Below, piece by piece: positions 26,348 to 34,900 of a DNA stretch of 35,794 nucleotides (position 1 is the stretch's first letter; every line of letters starts with the position of its first letter). The position numbers and the translations under genes are program-made. The notes beneath the pieces were generated by a model. It did no database searches. It had not been told where the DNA came from and saw only the letters and a list, made by a program, of their open reading frames with translations. Source of the DNA: Sedimentisphaerales bacterium (GTDB lineage Bacteria; Planctomycetota; Phycisphaerae; Sedimentisphaerales; Anaerobacaceae); NCBI GenBank assembly GCA_016933295.1, contig JAFGBG010000009.1, forward strand, positions 1 through 35,794, in the 5' to 3' direction.

Positions 26348-26701
26348 CTATTTTTTTACCATCCGGTTTAGTTCGGCGATGCTTAGTTCCAGCCTTTTTA
26401 TTTCACGTTTAATACTGTTTCTGTGAATCACCTGCCAGGCAAAGATCTTCATAGAACCCACCCATTGAAGGCAGATCATAAATATTACAGCGTACATTAT
26501 CTGGTATCTGATTTCGTCGGTCCTGAAATATTCGATGCCGCTATATATGGCACCGGCCATGAAGACGATGCCAAAGGTCCACACAAGAACCACCATGGAA
26601 AGCATCTTTCTGTTGTAGAAATCTCTCACCATCGACATCAAACCGTCCTGCCTGGAATCTTCATAGTTATCTTCAATAATTTTTTTTATTTGTTCGTCCA
26701 T
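26348..26701 (-). CDS. small two-helix membrane protein next to ECF sigma factor (DUF6768-like)
   Basis: A 117-residue protein with a charged N-terminus, two membrane helices (about 35-55, MVVLVWTFGIVFMAGAIYSG, and 67-85, MYAVIFMICLQWVGSMKIF) and a helical, charged C-terminus (IKREIKRLELSIAELNRMVKK) that may form a coiled coil. It resembles the DUF6768 family from memory. It starts 23 bases after the sigma-factor gene, the place where anti-sigma factors are found; whether it binds sigma is inference, since no zinc-binding anti-sigma motif is present. Confidence 0.7.
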   Translation of the reverse strand: MDEQIKKIIEDNYEDSRQDGLMSMVRDFYNRKMLSMVVLVWTFGIVFMAGAIYSGIEYFRTDEIRYQIMYAVIFMICLQWVGSMKIFAWQVIHRNSIKREIKRLELSIAELNRMVKK

Positions 26702-26724
26702 CTTATATCTCCTTTTGCTAAGGG

Positions 26725-27267
26725 TTATTCCAAATATTTTTGGTAAAGTTCTTTAAGCTCTTCTCTCGCCCCGGCCAATCGCGATTTAACGGTCCCCATC
26801 GGAATTCTCAGAGCCAGGCTGATTTCCGAAACACTAAGCTGCTCGAAATAATACAAGCTAAGAACAACTTTTTTCCTGAACTCCAATTTTTGTACCAGCT
26901 CTTTGACACCGAGGTCTTTTTTTTCTTTCTGTTGACGAACACCGGTTTGCTCGATACTTATTTCTTTTTCACTTTTTCTTCTTTTTATCCAGTCATTAAC
27001 CTTATTGGTAACAATTTTATACGCCCACGACCTGAACTTCGCCGGGTCATTCAATCTTCCTATACCTTTAATAATACCGAGCCAGGCATCCTGCGTTATA
27101 TCCCATGCCGCTTCGGCATTATTTGTCAGATAATAGGCGTATTGCCAAAGACGTTTCTGCCACCGACAGACAAGCATCTCCATCGCCTTTACCCGGCCGC
27201 TTTGACAATCCATTACTAATATTTCATCAATAAGCTGCTCAACTGTATCGTTCATTCCATTTATCAT
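26725..27267 (-). CDS. ECF-type RNA polymerase sigma factor
   Basis: A 180-residue sigma factor with only regions 2 and 4. Region 2 spans about 26-95 (AWDITQDAWLGIIKGIGRLNDPAKFRSWAYKIV), and region 4 about 122-178, with the helix-turn-helix LSVSEISLALRIPMGTVKSRLAGARE (144-169). No extra C-terminal domain. It may direct stress- or surface-related genes; the target promoter cannot be read from one operon. ATG 27267 is used; ATG 27255 is an alternative. It is transcribed away from the first BlaI gene, sharing a 201-base intergenic region. Confidence 0.9.
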   Translation of the reverse strand: MINGMNDTVEQLIDEILVMDCQSGRVKAMEMLVCRWQKRLWQYAYYLTNNAEAAWDITQDAWLGIIKGIGRLNDPAKFRSWAYKIVTNKVNDWIKRRKSEKEISIEQTGVRQQKEKKDLGVKELVQKLEFRKKVVLSLYYFEQLSVSEISLALRIPMGTVKSRLAGAREELKELYQKYLE

Positions 27268-27399
27268 AGTCTTTCTTGACCGCTTTTTGGTTCATTTTTT
27301 CAAAAAAATACTGTAATGCAGCTCAAGTTTTCGCCGAATATTCCGTTTTTTTGTCGCTTATGAGGGGAGAAAAAATTTTTATTTTTTTTCATTTTTACC

Positions 27400-27428
27400 T
27401 TGGCGCTACTGCAAATACAGTATATACT
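27400..27428 (+). promoter_or_regulatory. promoter of repressor/protease module 1
   Basis: TTGGCG (27400-27405), a 17-base spacer and TATACT (27423-27428). The spacer is filled almost exactly by operator box 1. The leader to the ATG at 27469 is about 35 bases, with AGGAG at 27455-27459. Confidence 0.65.
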
Positions 27429-27440
27429 GTATTTACAGTA
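27407..27440 (+). promoter_or_regulatory. tandem BlaI-type operator of module 1
   Basis: Two 16-bp dyads separated by TA: box 1 TACTGCAAATACAGTA (27407-27422; one imperfect base pair) and box 2 TACTGTATTTACAGTA (27425-27440; perfect 7-2-7). The half-site is TACTGTA/TACAGTA. The central 22 bp (27413-27434) is also a perfect palindrome. Box 1 lies between -35 and -10, and box 2 covers the end of the -10 and the start site. BlaI/MecI repressors are known to bind TACA...TGTA-type dyads in such positions. Confidence 0.75.
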
Positions 27441-27468
27441 CTTAATATTCAGTTAGGAGAAAAAAACA

Positions 27469-27855
27469 ATGAAAATCTCGAAACCGTCGGATTTGGAAAT
27501 GCAGATACTATCGGTTCTCTGGAACAAAGGCGACTCGACCGTTCGAGAAGTGCTTGATTCAATGCCGGACGGCAAAAAACGCGCCTACACATCGATTCTT
27601 TCGGTAATGCAGGTAATGGAAAAAAAGGGCCTGCTCAACCACACGACCCGCGGCTCCGCCCATGTTTACAGCCCGGCGGTAAACCGCAAAAAAATAATTC
27701 GTCCTTTCATGCGCAGGGTGCTTAATGAAATTTTTGCCGGTAAGCCTTCGGCCGTAATGCAGGCCCTGCTTGCCGAGACTCCCGTAAGTGACTCGGAGCT
27801 GGAACAAATACACAAGCTGCTCCGTGAAGCTAAAAAATCAGGACGGCAAAATTAA
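27469..27855 (+). CDS. BlaI/MecI-family transcriptional repressor, module 1
   Basis: A 128-residue winged-helix dimer repressor. The DNA-binding half (about 5-75) contains LEMQILSVLWNKGDSTVREV and the recognition helix AYTSILSVMQVMEKKGLL; the C-terminal half (80-125) is the helical dimerisation region. In the staphylococcal bla/mec systems such a repressor holds off its own operon until the membrane protease BlaR1 signals its cleavage. Here it precedes an M56 protease gene by 16 bases and has a tandem dyad in its promoter, so autoregulation of the two-gene module is strongly suggested. No beta-lactamase gene is nearby. Confidence 0.9.
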   Translation: MKISKPSDLEMQILSVLWNKGDSTVREVLDSMPDGKKRAYTSILSVMQVMEKKGLLNHTTRGSAHVYSPAVNRKKIIRPFMRRVLNEIFAGKPSAVMQALLAETPVSDSELEQIHKLLREAKKSGRQN

Positions 27856-27871
27856 GTCAGGAGTGTAAAAA

Positions 27872-30800
27872 ATGTATCGGTTTATTACGTTGCTTGAGAA
27901 TGATTTCTGCGTCAATTTGCTGTCGGCACTGCTTCACAGCATCTGGCAGGGATTGGTAATTGCGGCTCTTCTTATATTTCATTTACGAACCAGGCCGGCT
28001 AAAAACGCCAACTCACGATACACGGCATCGGTGATTGCTTTGGCGGCGATTGTGCTCTGCGGATTATTTACATGGGCGATCCTGAATTACAAGCCCGCGT
28101 CGAAGGACACTGCCCTCGCCGCACCGACTTCACCGCCCGAGGCAACCACGGTAATTACATCGTCAAATAGTCACGAGCAAAGAAACTTCACCGACATCAC
28201 GACGAAAGCATCCGAAAATACGCCGGCAGGTTCGGTCAAATCGAACTGGCGCCCCGTGGTGATGTCACTGTGGCTTATCGGCGTCGTCGCAATGCTGTCG
28301 CGATCCGTCTATATAATAGTCGGCGGAACAAAACTTCAGCGGCAATGCAAACCTTTGGAAGACGAGTATATCCTGAACCTGGTCGAGAAGTTACGAAAAA
28401 CTTTAGGTATAGCACGGCGGATACGCGTTGCCGCAGGGGAACATATTCTTATCCCCGGCGTCGTCGGATTTATTCGGCCCATACTTTTACTGCCGGCCTC
28501 GATGGTCAGCGGTGTCCCGGCGGACGACCTGCAGGCGATTCTCGCCCACGAGCTGGCGCATATTCGCAGGTACGATTATCTTGTGAACTTCTGCCAGATG
28601 GTAGTAGAGGCGATTTTGTTTTTCAATCCGGCCGTCTGGTGGATAAGCCGGCAGATTAGAATCGAACGAGAGGCCTGCTGCGATAATGCCGGCATAATAG
28701 CCACCGGGCAGCGAATCAGGTATGCCGAAGTCCTTACCGGCTGGGCGCAAAAACTCAAAGACACAAACTTAAAATTCGCCGCAGCAATTGGTTTCAGCAA
28801 GCCCGACGAAAGCAGTAATCTTCTCGAACGGGTCCGGCGGATTGTTGTCACCGAACACCGGCCACACCTGAAGGTTTCATGGAATATCGCCGCGATAACT
28901 CTGCTGCTGTCGTTTGCCGTCCTGCTCGGTCTTTGGGGCACAACTACGATGACCGTCGCCCTTGCGGGAAAACTGCTTACACCGCAGCAGCGTATTGACA
29001 AAATCAAGGAAATAGCAGAAACGCACAATCCACAATCGCCTGAGTACGGCCCCGAGGATAAATTACACCTCTCCGGCACAGTACGGACACCCGATGGAAG
29101 CGAGCTGCCGGATGACACAAGATTCGTAGTGGAGGCATATAACGAAAACCATAGTTCGGGAATTCACCTGGGAAGACCCAGAGACGGCAGATTTTCGACT
29201 TCCGTCAATTATTATGAAAACGTCCTTTTCATTGTCACGGCTTCCGGATATGCACCCTTGATTTCCAAACCTTATCATTTCCAGCCCGGCGAGACGGTTT
29301 CCGACATCGAGCTTGTTTTCGATAAGGGATTTACCAGCAAGGTTAAATTTGTCAATAAAGAAGGCAAGCCCATCCCCGGCACAAAGTTAAAGGGATTATA
29401 TTTCCTTCCACAAAAAAATGGCTGGAGCGGCCTTCAAAGCATAAACGAAGTCGTTTCAGGAGAAGATGGAATTGCAGTTCTCGAACACTGTATCGAACGA
29501 ACGGCGAAATTTGATGCGCGAGCGGAGGGATACCAGGAAGATGTCAGCAAAGATATTGCGCTCAAGCCCGGCGAAACGTTCGTATGGGAATTAGCCGAAA
29601 CAGAACCGGCCACAGGAGTAGTCGTTTCGCGTCAAACCGGCGAACCCATAGAAAACGCAAAATTTCACCTGTGCTATAAAAACAAACCCGGACATGGCTG
29701 GAGTTTCGGAGGCAACAGCAGAATCATTATGGGCACAACCGACAAGCAGGGCCGGTTTGCTTTGGAAACTCTAAATAAAGAATGGGAATACACCTTTATC
29801 GTAGATGCCAACAATTACAACCGTACGCCGATCAAAGGCGTGAATATGGGGGACAGGGATTTACGCGTAGAGATGGGACCTGAACTGCATCTGCACGGCA
29901 AAATACTCGGCGACATTAATATGCTGGAGACCATGAGCAGAAAACCTATCATCAGATGGGAAAGCAGATACAGCGATGACTACGAGGGAGTTCGCGATTA
30001 CGGCTGGGAAAATGTGGAAGTCATTAACGGCGAAGGCCAATTCACCCTCAGAAATATATTAGGTAAACAAATAGAAATTACTGCGGGCAACAAAACAAGG
30101 CAAATCAAGATCGAAAACAAATCCATCGATGACTTTGTGATGGATTTGAAGAGCCCATTTGCCGGCTCGAACAAGGATTTCCGAGACGTGGTTCTGGAAT
30201 TCGAGATACCGGAAGGCTCGCCTGTTCCCGAAGGAGAAATCAGAATCAACACAAATCCTAAGGAAGATAACGCCAACGGCATCCGTGGGACTTCCAAAAT
30301 GTATCCCATAAAAGACGGCAAAATATATCTGGAAGTTCCCGTGCCGGGGTATTTGAGCTACGGCCTGAACTGGAGTCAGGGTCAGCGTATTGCCGGCTAC
30401 TGGATCGACAGAACAAGCAAGATCGAAATTCCTGCCGGGGACGAACCATACAAAATAAGCATTCCAACACACCCCGCCGGAGCAATATATGGACAGGTAC
30501 TCGAAGCGGATAAAACGCTTGCAAAAGATATTAAATTACACCTGATAGTACTTAAAAAAAGCCCGGCCGCCGAACGAGCTTTTTTCTCTGAGGTATTCGG
30601 TCACGAGGAAAACGAATCGGGTAAATTCAGCGCCGCCCCCCTGCCGTTTGGTGGTGAATATGCCATTGTTGCTTATCGTGACAGTACATGGGTGGCGAGC
30701 GAACCTGTTAAGCTCAACGAGGAAAATCCCATTCAGCAAATCGAGCTCAAATTTGCAAAGGGACTTAAAATCAGCGGGCAAATTACAGACCCCAACGGCA

Positions 30801-31369
30801 AACCTTTTGTCGGAGCCAATGTCGGCCTCATGGCAAGTGTCCGTTATGACGGCTATGAAAATTCCCAAAACTGGGCAACAAGTGCCGGTCAGATAAAAAC
30901 CACAGAGGACGGCAGCTTCGCATTCGAGAACATTAATCCGAAACTGCCTGGTAAATACACGTTGCATATCGATGCGGGAGCGGGCTACCAGCGTGTCCAA
31001 ATGGAGGCTGCCGCGAATGGCCGCCCGATTAATATTAAACTGCAAAAAGGATACAACCTGAGCGGCATATTACTCGACGATAAGACAGGCTGGCCTATAC
31101 CCGATGCTTTTGTTTATGCCGAAGCAGTACGTAAAAACGGAGAAGTCGGAGACAATGCGACAACCGATTCCAAAACCGACGATAACGGCAGATTTAGCTT
31201 TTCAACTATGGATAAAAGACAATATCGACTTTATCTCGGCAGTGCCTCAATCGTTAATACTAAAGGCCTAAACAGACCATCTATCGTCGTCGGAGGCCAG
31301 CAGGAACAGGTGACTCTTCGTGTTAATATCTACGAGTGGAGCGATCTCAAACCTCGCAAGCCTGATTAA
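27872..31369 (+). CDS. BlaR1-like M56 membrane metalloprotease with carboxypeptidase-regulatory-like domains
   Basis: A 1165-residue signal-transducing protease. Membrane helices lie near 17-37, 50-72, 128-148 and 338-358. Between the last two is the M56 zinc site: HELAH (226-230) with a third ligand in EREACCD (E267). After helix 4 comes an extracytoplasmic region of about 800 residues. In BlaR1 this is a penicillin-binding sensor; here there is no SxxK...KTG pattern that I can see. Instead there are repeated carboxypeptidase-regulatory-like beta modules, clearest near 398 (LSGTVRTPDGS), 585 (GVVVSRQTGEPIENAKF), 966 (ISGQITDPNGKPFVGANV) and 1063 (LSGILLDDKTGWPIPDAFV). It probably senses a cell-surface or polysaccharide-related signal and inactivates the adjacent repressor; both are inference. 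AGGAG precedes the ATG. Confidence 0.85.
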   Translation: MYRFITLLENDFCVNLLSALLHSIWQGLVIAALLIFHLRTRPAKNANSRYTASVIALAAIVLCGLFTWAILNYKPASKDTALAAPTSPPEATTVITSSNSHEQRNFTDITTKASENTPAGSVKSNWRPVVMSLWLIGVVAMLSRSVYIIVGGTKLQRQCKPLEDEYILNLVEKLRKTLGIARRIRVAAGEHILIPGVVGFIRPILLLPASMVSGVPADDLQAILAHELAHIRRYDYLVNFCQMVVEAILFFNPAVWWISRQIRIEREACCDNAGIIATGQRIRYAEVLTGWAQKLKDTNLKFAAAIGFSKPDESSNLLERVRRIVVTEHRPHLKVSWNIAAITLLLSFAVLLGLWGTTTMTVALAGKLLTPQQRIDKIKEIAETHNPQSPEYGPEDKLHLSGTVRTPDGSELPDDTRFVVEAYNENHSSGIHLGRPRDGRFSTSVNYYENVLFIVTASGYAPLISKPYHFQPGETVSDIELVFDKGFTSKVKFVNKEGKPIPGTKLKGLYFLPQKNGWSGLQSINEVVSGEDGIAVLEHCIERTAKFDARAEGYQEDVSKDIALKPGETFVWELAETEPATGVVVSRQTGEPIENAKFHLCYKNKPGHGWSFGGNSRIIMGTTDKQGRFALETLNKEWEYTFIVDANNYNRTPIKGVNMGDRDLRVEMGPELHLHGKILGDINMLETMSRKPIIRWESRYSDDYEGVRDYGWENVEVINGEGQFTLRNILGKQIEITAGNKTRQIKIENKSIDDFVMDLKSPFAGSNKDFRDVVLEFEIPEGSPVPEGEIRINTNPKEDNANGIRGTSKMYPIKDGKIYLEVPVPGYLSYGLNWSQGQRIAGYWIDRTSKIEIPAGDEPYKISIPTHPAGAIYGQVLEADKTLAKDIKLHLIVLKKSPAAERAFFSEVFGHEENESGKFSAAPLPFGGEYAIVAYRDSTWVASEPVKLNEENPIQQIELKFAKGLKISGQITDPNGKPFVGANVGLMASVRYDGYENSQNWATSAGQIKTTEDGSFAFENINPKLPGKYTLHIDAGAGYQRVQMEAAANGRPINIKLQKGYNLSGILLDDKTGWPIPDAFVYAEAVRKNGEVGDNATTDSKTDDNGRFSFSTMDKRQYRLYLGSASIVNTKGLNRPSIVVGGQQEQVTLRVNIYEWSDLKPRKPD

Positions 31370-31505
31370 TAAACACAAAAGTTGAAAATTTCACATCAAT
31401 TAGCTAATACCGCCGGGGCGTTTTTTCAAATCCGAAGGAGTTTTTCCTCGTAAAATGCCCTTTTTTGCCGAATTTCACGGCTAATATCAAATTTTTTTCA
31501 AAAGT

Positions 31506-31543
31506 ACGAATTTTTTCGTTGATTTATACGAAAGATTTCGTAG
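31506..31543 (+). promoter_or_regulatory. tandem BlaI-type operator of module 2
   Basis: Box 1 TACGAATTTTTTCGTT (31506-31521, imperfect) and box 2 TACGAAAGATTTCGTA (31528-31543, perfect 7-2-7). The half-site is TACGAAA/TTTCGTA. Box centres are 22 bp apart, about two helical turns (18 bp in module 1). The outer TAC...GTA is shared with module 1, and the core is different. Confidence 0.7.
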
Positions 31544-31549
31544 ATTATG
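31520..31549 (+). promoter_or_regulatory. probable promoter of repressor/protease module 2
   Basis: TTGATT (31520-31525) and GATTAT (31544-31549) with an 18-base spacer; TAGATT (31542-31547) is an alternative -10. Operator box 2 fills the spacer, the same layout as in module 1. The leader to the ATG at 31591 is about 35 bases. Confidence 0.5.
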
Positions 31550-31590
31550 CCGATAGAGATACAAGCTATACGTAACAAAGGAGATTCGAG

Positions 31591-31971
31591 ATGACAAAAC
31601 AAAACAATTCGCGACCGACCGACCGAGAGCTTACAATCCTCAGAATCCTGTGGGACAACGGCCCGAGCACGGTACGCGAGGTCAATGAAGCGATGAACGA
31701 AGACCAGGACACCGGCTACACCACCACACTAAAGCTTATGCAAATCATGACCGACAAGGGATTGCTCCGCCGGGACGATTCCCGGTTCAAACACGTCTAT
31801 AAGCCGGCCCTGACCGAGGAAAAAGCACAGAAACAATTAGTCGGTGATTTGCTCGAAAAGGCATTTTCCGGCTCGGCGGAAAAACTCGTCATGCGCGCCC
31901 TGTCGGCGAAAAAAGTATCGGCGAAAGAGCTGTCAAAAATACGAAAAATGCTCGATGAATTCAAGGGATAG
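31591..31971 (+). CDS. BlaI/MecI-family transcriptional repressor, module 2
   Basis: A 126-residue paralogue of the module 1 repressor. Shared blocks are the first helix (LTILRILWDNGPSTVREV) and the end of the recognition helix (MQIMTDKGLL). The DNA-reading part of that helix differs (GYTTTLKL against AYTSILSV), which fits the different operator core in front of this gene. The C-terminal half is again a helical dimerisation region, rich in Lys. AAGGAG (31578-31583) is seven bases before the ATG. The protease gene begins four bases after its stop, so the two are co-translated. Confidence 0.9.
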   Translation: MTKQNNSRPTDRELTILRILWDNGPSTVREVNEAMNEDQDTGYTTTLKLMQIMTDKGLLRRDDSRFKHVYKPALTEEKAQKQLVGDLLEKAFSGSAEKLVMRALSAKKVSAKELSKIRKMLDEFKG

Positions 31972-31975
31972 TATT

Positions 31976-34900
31976 ATGAACTCGCTTGAAAATATCCTCT
32001 CACATCAGATTGTTCAGAAATTGGGCTGGACTCTGTTGCATTTTATCTGGCAGGCAACCGCGGCGGCGATTCTCTTAGCCTTCCTGCTGAGAATAATGCG
32101 GAGATTCTCGGCAAGCCTGCGTTACGTCGCCGCCTGCCTGACACTGGGGCTTATCGTGCTGCTTCCTGTTGTCACGCTGCAGCTCATCAACGTTCCGCCG
32201 CAGCCTTCTATTGTCAAAATCGAACCCGAGCCTGCTCCAGCACCCATTATTGCACCAATTCAAACGACCGAAGAAATAACGATAGCCGAATCAATCGAGT
32301 ACGCTGAACCTGTCCGGCGGGAGCCTGCCCGCTTGAATTATTTCGCCGCTTTGAAACAGAAAACCGCAGATACGCTCGAACCGGCGCTGCAGTATATCGT
32401 CACCGGCTGGCTGCTCGGTGTTTTCGCACTTTCCATCTGGCACCTGGGCGGCTGGACGCAGCTCCAAAGGCTGCGAAGAAAGTTAGTAAAGCAGGTCGAT
32501 ACCTCGCTTAAAACCAGGTTGAACCAGTTGTCCGAAAAACTCGGCGTTAATCACGCAGTCGAGCTTTTGGAATCCGCTATTGTTCAAATTCCAACCGTTG
32601 TCGGCTGGATTAAGCCGGTGATTTTACTGCCGGCCGGCGCACTGACCGGCCTAAACACAGAGCAATTAGAGGCCATATTGGCACACGAACTGGCCCATAT
32701 AAAAAGATTCGATTACCTCATTAATATGCTGCAAACCGTTGTGGAAATCTTAGGTTTTTATCACCCTGCCGTCTGGTGGGTCTCGCACAAGATTCGCGAA
32801 GAGAGAGAGAACTGCTGCGACGATTTGGCTGTTACCATTACGGGCGACCGCGTTCGCTATGCAAAAGCCCTGACTTTAATGGAGGAAATTCGAGGCGGAA
32901 AAAGCGAATTAGCCGTAGCAGCTACCGGAGGAAATTTATTTTCCAGAATCCGCCGGCTTGTCGGTAAAGATTCATCCGAAAAAAGCTTTAGCTGGATCCC
33001 CGCCGCTACTGTAGTTTTGCTTTTAATCGCTTTGGCTATCCCGACAACAGTTGCCTTGACTTCAAATTCCAACGAGGCCCCGGATCAAACCGCTATCGAA
33101 AAGATGTTAATCGATGGATTTCGTGAGAACCGGGATAAATTCGAACGCGGCGTGTTAGCATGGACTCTTACCGATAAAAACGAGGGATTAGCAGGGAAAC
33201 CAAAAACAGAAACCAAAGGCTCGTTTCAACTCTGGTGGGACGGCAAAAAAATCGCCACACGATTTTCACAAGAACGTATGGACCTCGACGCAGGTGTCGT
33301 AATTGATAGACGCTCAGGTGGTAACGTCTACGACGGAGGGCTTTTATCCAGAAAACCGAAATTTGAAACCTTCGAGGACTGGTTCGGACAAATCATTCAC
33401 TGGACCGGACCGAGATCTATGGACCAGGAAATCCCGGCATTGAAGAAACGAGAAAACATCGCGCTGGATTTCTCAAAGACTATCGTCGACGGCAGGGAAC
33501 TGGCCAAATTTGTATCCCGGAACACGGATGAATCAGATGTCAGTTTTCGTTCTTACATCGTTAAGTACTTCGATCCGTCAAAAAGCTACGGCCTAATCAA
33601 CGAGGAATGGTACACCGGCGAAAATAAATTATACCTGAAACATACCTTCACGCTTCGGGAAGTGATTCCCGGCGGATGGTTCCCGGTCGAAGTAGATCTC
33701 AAGGCATTCTCTTTGAAAGATAGTACCGTGTATGTGGACCGACAACTGGCACTTGACCTAAAACGCTGCAGCTTTAACGATCCCGCCGCAATACCGGAAG
33801 GGATATTCAAGTTCTCAACTGTAAAAGAACAGGAACAGCTCAATAAAATCCTGGAGAAATGTTCCAAAGGTACAATGATCAATACAGATATTGTAGAAAA
33901 TGTCCGGATCCGGAATGCCTGCGAGTCTGTGGAAAATTATATCGCCGCAGCATTAGCGGGCGAAAATGAAAAAGCTGCCGAATATGCCGTTCCGGGCTCA
34001 GCAGTGGCACAACAAACAGATGATACTCGCCAGGTATTTCAGGGCCAAGCTGCTCAAATCCTTGCCGTTAGTTCCGACGACTGGAACGCTATGGCGATAA
34101 GCTCGGTTATACAGGCCGACCGCGGCAGAACAGGCACGGTAGTCTTTTACCTTAAAAAAGAAATCCTGGAACAGAAGGTTCACTGGCTGATAGACGATAT
34201 CGACATCGAAACACTCGATTCAATTGAGGCGGAAATCGGCCGTTTCCTCGAAAGAAATCCCGGTGCAATTCTTGCCCTGTTCAGACCGCAAAGACCCGTC
34301 ATTACTCCAACCAACTCCGCCGGCGAGCAATCAGACACTCAGGTTCGGGAAGAAACAAAAATTTCCGAATTGCTCGATAAACTCGAAGACGAAAAATATG
34401 CCCATACCCGCAGTGAGATTATTCCATTGATCGAGGAAATCGGCGACAAAGAGCCGGCATCATTTTTAGCCGGGCAATTGTTGGCGGATAGTCGAAAAAG
34501 ACGATGCAACGCGGCTTTAGTTCTCGAGCTGCTCGGCGACAGACGCGGCGTGCCGGCCATCATAAACGAATTGAAAGATACCAGCTTTAGAACGACAACA
34601 AGAATCAGATCCGACGGCACGTTATATCAGGACGGCCAGGTCACGGAAGACCACTATTATGCGGCACTGCTGCTGGGAATTTTAGGTGATGAAAGAGCGG
34701 TGTCCTCACTTATCGAAGCGACACGAGATGAAAAGATAGACTACCAGGCGGCGATATCGTTAGGCCAAATCGGCGATAAAAGTGCCGTTCCGGTCTTACG
34801 AGAGATGCTGAAAAGATGCAGCGATAATCCCTTTTCCCGGCTGTTCGCAGGATACGGCCTGGCGATGCTGAATGACAAGGAAGGTCTAAAGGTGGTTATC

